9,596 nt of DNA from Iamia sp964643485 (GTDB lineage: Bacteria > Actinomycetota > Acidimicrobiia > Acidimicrobiales > Iamiaceae). The stretch is taken from contig CAZXRA010000119.1 of the NCBI GenBank assembly GCA_964643485.1, positions 1 to 9,596 on the forward strand, written 5' to 3'. Both the position numbers and the translations under genes were made by a program. Below the pieces are notes generated by a model. The model was not told where the DNA came from. It did no database searches and was given only the letters and a program-made list of their open reading frames with translations. Below are positions 5,954-9,596 of the stretch, one piece after another. Within the stretch, counting starts at the first letter, position 1. Each line of letters starts with the position of its first letter.

Positions 5954-6687
5954 TGGACCTGTTCCCGGCCATCGACCTGCGGGGCGGGCGCTGTGTCCGC
6001 CTCACCCAGGGCGACTTCGCCCGCGAGACCGTCTACGGCGACGACCCCGTGGCCCAGGCCCGGGTGTTCGCCGATGCCGGCGCCCCCTGGATCCACGTGG
6101 TCGACCTCGACGCCGCCCGCACCGGCGAGCCCGTCAACCGACCCGTGATCGCCGCCATCGCCGCCGCCGTGAGCACCCCGGTCCAGACCGGGGGCGGGGT
6201 GCGCTCTGACGCCGACGCCGAGGAGCTGCTCGCCGCCGGCGTGGCCCGGGTCGTGGTGGGCACCGCCGCCCTCGACGACCCGGCCTGGGCCCGCGCCCTC
6301 GCCGCCCGGCACCCCGGGCGGGTCGTCCTCGGCCTCGACGCCCGGGGCCAGGAGGTGGCCGTGCGGGGTTGGGCCGAGGGATCGGGGCGGAAGCTGCTCG
6401 ACGTGGCCCGGGAGATGGACGATGCCGGCTTCGCCGCCTACGTCGTCACCCAGATCGAGGTCGACGGGGTGGGCTCGGGCCCCGATGTCGCCACCTACGC
6501 GACCCTCCTCGACGAGGTGGAGACCGAGGTCGTGGCGTCCGGTGGCGTCGGCGAGGCCGAGCACCTGCGCACCCTGGCTGGCCTGGAGTCAGGGAGTCGT
6601 GTCCTGGCCGGGGCCATCGTGGGCAAGGCGCTCTACGACGGCTCGCTCGCCATCGACGATGCCCTCGCCGCGGCGGAGACGGCATGA
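5953..6687 (+). CDS. hisA: ProFAR isomerase HisA (possibly PriA-like)
   Basis: TIM-barrel isomerase turning ProFAR into PRFAR. The 244 aa show the two half-barrel phosphate sites GGGVR (80-84) and ASGGVG (195-200), catalytic Asp8 (FPAIDLRGG), Asp129 (GLDA), Thr166 and Asp171. The loop after strand 6 reads TQIEVDG (166-172) instead of the common TDI-x-(R/K)-DG. Arg138-Gly139-Trp140 (VRGW) corresponds to the Arg/Trp pair used by actinobacterial PriA, which also does the TrpF reaction in tryptophan synthesis; the rest, such as QTGGGVR, looks more HisA-like, so bifunctionality is open. ATG 5953 overlaps the hisH stop by one base (TGATG), with GGAG (5942-5945) 7 bases upstream. It is the last gene of the tightly coupled run; its stop still sits in an ATGA that now opens only a two-codon frame. 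Confidence 0.95.
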   Translation: MDLFPAIDLRGGRCVRLTQGDFARETVYGDDPVAQARVFADAGAPWIHVVDLDAARTGEPVNRPVIAAIAAAVSTPVQTGGGVRSDADAEELLAAGVARVVVGTAALDDPAWARALAARHPGRVVLGLDARGQEVAVRGWAEGSGRKLLDVAREMDDAGFAAYVVTQIEVDGVGSGPDVATYATLLDEVETEVVASGGVGEAEHLRTLAGLESGSRVLAGAIVGKALYDGSLAIDDALAAAETA

Positions 6688-6688
6688 C

Positions 6689-6708
6689 CTGACGCCTCAC
6701 CGCGTCAG
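6689..6708 (+). terminator. Stem-loop just after hisA
   Basis: CTGACGC (6689-6695) pairs perfectly with GCGTCAG (6702-6708) around a 6-base loop, starting one base after the hisA stop codon. No T-run follows, so it is not a classical intrinsic terminator; it may stabilise the 3' end of hisDCBHA mRNA or act as a weak actinobacterial-type terminator. Confidence 0.45.
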
Positions 6709-6760
6709 AGGACCGTCGCGCACAGGTCGCCATCTCGGTGTGGTCCGCTGGGCGGGATCG

Positions 6761-6767
6761 AGAGGAG
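6761..6767 (+). promoter_or_regulatory. Shine-Dalgarno of the secreted protein gene
   Basis: AGAGGAG lies 4 bases before ATG 6772. It is the clearest ribosome binding site in the window and fixes this start, in contrast to the leaderless starts of the neighbouring genes. No convincing -10 box was found in the 84 bp after hisA. Confidence 0.75.
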
Positions 6768-6771
6768 ACCC

Positions 6772-7437
6772 ATGCGCACCTCGACCCGAAAGGTGGTGGC
6801 CGCCCTCGCCGCCGCCACTGGCCTGGCCGTGTGGTCGGCCCCGGCCGCCGCCGCCCCCGTCACGTTCGACGTCACCTCCGGCACCGTCCAGGTCCCGAAC
6901 CTGACCTTCGTCGTGAACGATCCGGCCCCGCCGGCCAACCCGTGCGAAGAGGCCCCTGATCCGACCCCGACGTTGGATCTCGACGTGACGGGTGGGGCGT
7001 CGCCGTACACCGCCACCGTGACCGGCCTGACGTTTCGGCGCCTCTACGTGCAGGTGACGGGGGTCTGGGTCCAGCTGACGATCACCCGCGATGCGGGAGG
7101 TGACAACGTGGGCACCCTCACCACCAACGGCGCGCCACCCCCCGACCTCACCGCTGACCTCGACCTGGCCCTCACCATCCGGGTCGACGTGCTGGGCACC
7201 GACCCCGAGCCGCCCTGCGAGAACCTGCTGGGCGACCCGGAGTGCATCCTCGGGACCCAACTGGACCTCGACGGCGACGTGGACGGAGCGGTCCCCCTGG
7301 CGCCGGGCGACGAGATCACCGACGTCGACGGAGGGGGCACGCTCGTGGTCGACACCGACTTCTTCTGCTTGGGCGCCATCGACACCCTCTACGACGGGCA
7401 GCCGACGACGTGGACCGACCTGGTGCTCGAGCTCTGA
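6772..7437 (+). CDS. Secreted protein of unknown function, four cysteines
   Basis: I do not recognise the family. The 221 aa begin with a Sec-type signal peptide: positive MRTSTRK, hydrophobic VVAALAAATGLAVW (8-21), then SAPAAAA-APV with likely cleavage near residue 28. No lipobox cysteine and no twin arginine are present. The mature part is acidic and rich in Asp, Thr, Val, Pro and Gly, with alternating hydrophobic stretches (TLDLDVTG, YTATVTGLTF, LYVQVTGVWVQLTI) suggesting beta strands. Cys58, Cys149, Cys158 and Cys199 could form two disulfides outside the cell. Tyr/Asp repeats such as LDLDGDVDG (165-173) might bind calcium, but this is conjecture. No anchor, sortase motif or catalytic motif is seen. 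It lies between hisA and hisF with its own Shine-Dalgarno, so it is a guest in the histidine cluster rather than a pathway enzyme. The gene appears slightly less GC-skewed than its neighbours. Reality as a gene is well supported. Confidence 0.85.
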   Translation: MRTSTRKVVAALAAATGLAVWSAPAAAAPVTFDVTSGTVQVPNLTFVVNDPAPPANPCEEAPDPTPTLDLDVTGGASPYTATVTGLTFRRLYVQVTGVWVQLTITRDAGGDNVGTLTTNGAPPPDLTADLDLALTIRVDVLGTDPEPPCENLLGDPECILGTQLDLDGDVDGAVPLAPGDEITDVDGGGTLVVDTDFFCLGAIDTLYDGQPTTWTDLVLEL

Positions 7438-7462
7438 CCTCAGGAGCCGAGCCGATAGGCGG

Positions 7463-7468
7463 TACCGT
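7463..7468 (+). promoter_or_regulatory. -10 box (TACCGT) of hisF, leaderless type
   Basis: TACCGT followed by 6 bases and the GTG of hisF at 7475. A GGAG at 7443-7446 is 28 bases from the start, too far to serve as Shine-Dalgarno. The box implies that hisF is transcribed separately from hisA and the secreted protein gene. Confidence 0.6.
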
Positions 7469-7474
7469 CGCCGG

Positions 7475-8248
7475 GTGCGCACCGCCCGGGTGATCCCCTG
7501 CCTCGACGTCACCGCCGGACGGGTGGTGAAGGGCATCAACTTCGTCGGCCTCCGTGACGCCGGCGACCCGGTGGAGCTGGCCGCCCGCTACGACGCCGAG
7601 GGCGCCGACGAGGTGATCTTCCTCGACATCACGGCCAGCTCCGACGACCGCGACACCATGGTCGACGTGGTGGCCCGCACGGCCGAGGAGGTCTTCATCC
7701 CCCTCACCGTCGGCGGGGGGATCCGCACCGTCGAGGACGCCCGCCGCATGCTGCGGGCCGGGGCCGACAAGGTGTCGCTCAACACCGCCGCCATCGCCCG
7801 CCCCGAGGCCATCTCCGAGGTGGCCACCGAGTTCGGCAGCCAGTGCGCCGTGGTCGCCATCGACGCCCGGCGCCGTGTGGCCGACGACCCCGCCGCCGGC
7901 TGGGGCGTCTTCACCCACGGGGGCCGCAACCCCACCGAGCTCGATGCCATCGAGTGGGCCGCCGAGGCCGAGCGGCGGGGCGCGGGGGAGATCCTCCTCA
8001 CGTCCATGGACCGCGACGGCACGCGAGACGGCTTCGACGTGGAGCTCACCCGGGCCGTGGCCGACGCCGTGGGCGTGCCCGTCATCGCCAGCGGTGGCGT
8101 CGGCACCCTCGACCACCTGGTGGCCGGCGTGCGCGACGGGGGAGCCGACGCCGTCCTCGCCGCCTCGATCTTCCACTTCGGCGAGCACACGGTGGCCGAG
8201 GCCAAAGCGGTCATGGCCGCGGCGGGGATCACCGTCCGCCCGACCTGA
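7475..8248 (+). CDS. hisF: Imidazole glycerol phosphate synthase, cyclase subunit
   Basis: TIM-barrel partner of HisH: uses channelled ammonia to convert PRFAR to IGP and AICAR, the latter feeding purine synthesis. The 257 aa have the family length. Catalytic Asp11 (VIPCLDV, 6-12) and Asp130 (VVAIDAR, 126-132) are in the canonical numbering. Phosphate-binding sites are TVGGGIRT (78-85) and ASGGVGT (205-211), and TSMDRDGT (176-183) carries the conserved Asp181. NFVGLRDAGDPVELA (22-36) and FLDITASS (49-56) are standard. GTG 7475 is chosen over others because MRTARVIPCLDV is the normal N-terminus and a -10 box stands 6 bases upstream. It is separated from hisHA by the secreted protein gene. A 17-bp imperfect tandem repeat spans its stop codon. 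Confidence 0.97.
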   Translation: MRTARVIPCLDVTAGRVVKGINFVGLRDAGDPVELAARYDAEGADEVIFLDITASSDDRDTMVDVVARTAEEVFIPLTVGGGIRTVEDARRMLRAGADKVSLNTAAIARPEAISEVATEFGSQCAVVAIDARRRVADDPAAGWGVFTHGGRNPTELDAIEWAAEAERRGAGEILLTSMDRDGTRDGFDVELTRAVADAVGVPVIASGGVGTLDHLVAGVRDGGADAVLAASIFHFGEHTVAEAKAVMAAAGITVRPT

Positions 8249-8264
8249 CCGTCCGCTCGGCCCG
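8231..8264. repeat. 17-bp imperfect tandem repeat across the hisF stop codon
   Basis: Two adjacent 17-bp units (8231-8247 and 8248-8264) both start with ACCGTCCGC and match at 14 of 17 positions by eye. The first unit codes for the last residues of HisF (TVRPT), so the 3' end of hisF seems to have been duplicated into the spacer. No function is apparent. Confidence 0.4.
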
Positions 8265-8270
8265 TCCCAG

Positions 8271-8276
8271 TACCCT
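8271..8276 (+). promoter_or_regulatory. -10 box (TACCCT) of the groES-like gene, leaderless type
   Basis: TACCCT is followed by 6 bases and the GTG at 8283. The gap contains only C and G residues and no usable Shine-Dalgarno for this start. No CIRCE element (the HrcA operator usual before groES-groEL) is visible upstream. Confidence 0.58.
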
Positions 8277-8282
8277 CGGGGG

Positions 8283-8600
8283 GTGGCCGACAAGCTCCCC
8301 ATCAAGATGCTCAACGACCGCGTCCTGGTGCGGATGCAGAGCGACGGTGAGCGCAAGAGCACCGGCGGGATCCTGATCCCGGCCACGGCCCAGCAGGCCA
8401 AGCGCCTGGCCTGGGCCGAGGTGGTGGCCGCTGGCGCCAACGTCCGGTCGATGGAGGTGGGCGACAAGGTGCTGTTCAACCCCGAGGATCGCTACGAGGT
8501 CGAGGTGCGGGGCGAGGACTTCGTCATCCTCCGCGAGCGCGACGTCCACGCCGTGGCCTCCGAGCGCCTCGAGGACAGCCCCACCGGCCTCTACCTGTAG
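8283..8600 (+). CDS. GroES-like co-chaperonin paralogue
   Basis: A 105-aa member of the Cpn10/GroES family, whose classical members cap the GroEL chamber. The GroES core is clear: LNDRVLVRM (10-18), a mobile-loop segment STGGILIPATA (26-36) with the Gly-Ile-Leu type GroEL-binding tripeptide, WAEVVAAG (45-52), VGDKVLFNPED (59-69) and FVILRERDVHAV (80-91). Two differences from canonical GroES (about 97-100 aa): the roof beta-hairpin between VAAG and VGDKVLF is reduced to a few residues (ANVRSME), and a tail SERLEDSPTGLYL follows the normal end. No groEL lies beside it, and its likely promoter is housekeeping in type, so it is probably not the heat-shock groES. I recall similar tail-bearing proteins in other actinobacteria, not verified here. 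GTG 8283 gives VADKLPIKML, the expected N-terminus. It sits between hisF and hisI without an evident link to histidine synthesis. Confidence 0.9.
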   Translation: MADKLPIKMLNDRVLVRMQSDGERKSTGGILIPATAQQAKRLAWAEVVAAGANVRSMEVGDKVLFNPEDRYEVEVRGEDFVILRERDVHAVASERLEDSPTGLYL

Positions 8601-8622
8601 GGGGATCGCCGGAGCGGGCCCC

Positions 8623-8628
8623 TATCCT
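8623..8628 (+). promoter_or_regulatory. -10 box (TATCCT) of hisI-trpE, leaderless type
   Basis: TATCCT is followed by 8 bases and the ATG of hisI at 8637, with no Shine-Dalgarno between. The spacing is slightly longer than in the other boxes of this window, so a very short leader is possible. It would drive hisI and the overlapping trpE together. Confidence 0.55.
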
Positions 8629-8636
8629 CGGCCGCC

Positions 8637-8996
8637 ATGCCGACGCCCATCGACGCCCGCCCCGAGGATCTGGCCCAGGTCCGCTACGACGAGCAGGGCC
8701 TGGTGCCCGCCATCGTGCAGGAGCACGGCACCGGCCTGGTGCTGATGATGGCGTGGATGAACGAGGCCACCCTGGCCCGCACCCTGGCCGAGGGACGCAC
8801 CGTGTTCTGGAGCCGGTCGCGCCAGGAGGAGTGGCGGAAGGGCGACACCTCGGGCGACATCCAGATCGTGCGCGAGGCCTACTACGACTGCGACGGCGAC
8901 ACCCTCCTCTTCGTCGTCGACCAGCAGGGGGCGGGCGCCTGCCACACCGGCGAGCGCACCTGCTTCTACCGATCGTTCCAGCACGACGATGGCTGA
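8637..8996 (+). CDS. hisI: Phosphoribosyl-AMP cyclohydrolase
   Basis: Zinc- and magnesium-dependent hydrolase opening the purine ring of phosphoribosyl-AMP to give ProFAR. The 119 aa hold only the cyclohydrolase; the pyrophosphohydrolase HisE, fused in E. coli, must be a separate gene. Motifs in order are LMMAWMNEATLARTL (36-50), VFWSRSRQEEWRKGDTSG (56-73), the metal site DCDGD (84-88; Asp84, Asp86, Asp88 for Mg) and GACHTGERTCFYR (100-112). Zinc ligands are Cys85, Cys102 and Cys109. ATG 8637 is the only reasonable start and lies 8 bases after a -10 box. The end of the gene overlaps the trpE start by 8 bases, linking the two amino-acid pathways on one message. Confidence 0.97.
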   Translation: MPTPIDARPEDLAQVRYDEQGLVPAIVQEHGTGLVLMMAWMNEATLARTLAEGRTVFWSRSRQEEWRKGDTSGDIQIVREAYYDCDGDTLLFVVDQQGAGACHTGERTCFYRSFQHDDG

Positions 8997-9596
8997 CACC
9001 GCCCTGCCCCTCACGCCGGGTCCCGACGAGTTCGCCCTCCTGGTCCGGGCCCACCGCGTCGTGCCCGTGGCCGTCGACCTGGTGGCCGACACCATCACCC
9101 CGGTGGCCGCCTTCGCCCGGCTGTGCCGCGACGAGCCCGGCTTCCTCCTGGAGTCGGTGGAGCACGGCGAGCGGTGGGGCCGCTGGTCGTTCGTGGGGCG
9201 CCGCCCGGCCGCAACGCTCGTCTCCCAGCACGGCACCGTCGCCGTGCGGCCCACGGCCGACGACCGCCCGGGGGCCAGCCCGTTCACGCCGGGCACCACC
9301 GAGATCCCCGGGATCACCGTCAACCCCGGGGCCGGGGTGCTGTCGGCCCTCGAGGCCTTCCTGGCCACCTACGAGTCGCCGGTGGTCGAGGGCCTCCCGC
9401 CCCTGCACGGCGGCCTGGTCGGCTATCTCGGCTACGACGTCATCCGCGAGGTCGAGCACCTGCCCGACGTGCCGGCCGACGACCAGGAGCTCCCCGAGGC
9501 CATCCTGGCGCTGGTCGGCGAGCTGGCCGCCTTCGATCACTGGCGCCAGCGGGTCACCCTCGTCGTCAACGTGTTCGTACCCGAGGACCCGGACGA
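8989..9596 (+). CDS. trpE: Anthranilate synthase component I (N-terminal part, cut by window edge)
   Basis: Makes anthranilate from chorismate, using ammonia supplied by TrpG, as the committed step of tryptophan synthesis. About 202 of an expected roughly 500 codons are present, without a stop, to the right edge. The visible part is the N-terminal regulatory domain: RVVPVAVDLVADTITPVAAF (about 24-43), FLLESVEHGERWGRWSFVG (52-70) and GGLVGYLGYDVIREVEHLP. Leu53-Leu54-Glu55-Ser56 is the LLES segment that forms the tryptophan feedback pocket in known TrpE, so allosteric inhibition is expected to be kept. The catalytic chorismate-binding domain is outside the window. ATG 8989 overlaps hisI by 8 bases, with no Shine-Dalgarno, implying coupled translation. 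Pabaa (PabB) and salicylate synthase-like relatives share the fold, but the LLES block and position in a his-trp cluster favour TrpE. Confidence 0.93.
   Translation, partial: MADTALPLTPGPDEFALLVRAHRVVPVAVDLVADTITPVAAFARLCRDEPGFLLESVEHGERWGRWSFVGRRPAATLVSQHGTVAVRPTADDRPGASPFTPGTTEIPGITVNPGAGVLSALEAFLATYESPVVEGLPPLHGGLVGYLGYDVIREVEHLPDVPADDQELPEAILALVGELAAFDHWRQRVTLVVNVFVPEDPD

Noticed and set aside
8248..8282. A CIRCE (HrcA) operator before the groES-like gene
   Set aside because: No TTAGCACTC-N9-GAGTGCTAA-like inverted repeat is present; the gap is C/G-rich with only a -10 box.
7316..8479. A 387-codon minus-strand frame antisense to hisF and the groES-like gene
   Set aside because: Antisense shadow of hisF with no domain-like sequence.
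1..9596. Mobile elements, CRISPR arrays, tRNA or rRNA genes, defence systems
   Set aside because: No transposase-like product, terminal repeats, regularly spaced repeats or tRNA cloverleaf was seen; the genes are chromosomal housekeeping and biosynthesis.

Overview
The window is a high-GC chromosomal segment with strong third-position G/C bias, from an actinobacterium. The main pointers are a mycothiol synthase (MshD) gene, since mycothiol is an actinobacterial thiol, a hisDCBHA...hisF...hisI-trpE layout like that of other actinobacteria, many GTG starts, and start codons placed 6-8 bases after TAnnnT -10 boxes with no Shine-Dalgarno (leaderless mRNAs). The protein sequences suggest an Acidimicrobiia-type lineage rather than Streptomyces or Mycobacterium, but that is an inference.

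Left part (1-2077): two minus-strand genes, a partial rlmN (23S rRNA m2A2503 methyltransferase, cut by the left edge) and mshD, diverge from plus-strand nth (endonuclease III, with its 4Fe-4S cluster cysteines). The two divergent promoters carry mirrored copies of the same 9-mer. About 90 bp after nth is a candidate small RNA: a TATGAT box, then three consecutive perfect stem-loops, the last being a strong intrinsic terminator. The first two loops are C-rich, so the RNA resembles the actinobacterial 6C sRNA. A 66-codon helical-protein gene of unknown function (minus strand) lies between this terminator and hisD.

Right part (2342-9596): histidine biosynthesis. hisD, hisC, hisB, hisH and hisA are fused by 1- to 4-base stop/start overlaps into one translationally coupled unit. 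A signal-peptide-bearing, four-cysteine secreted protein of unknown function then occupies the hisA-hisF gap, the place where Mycobacterium tuberculosis carries impA. hisF, a GroES-like co-chaperonin paralogue and hisI each have their own apparent leaderless promoter. hisI overlaps the start of trpE (cut by the right edge), so the last histidine gene is coupled to the first tryptophan gene. HisD, HisC, HisB, HisH/HisF, HisA and HisI are all present; HisG, HisE and the histidinol-phosphate phosphatase are not in the window.

No mobile element, CRISPR array, tRNA or rRNA is seen. Most of the window is ordinary core metabolism. The points worth checking are the 6C-like RNA, the uniform leaderless promoter pattern, the secreted protein inside the his cluster, the shortened GroES paralogue and a HisA with an altered active-site motif.
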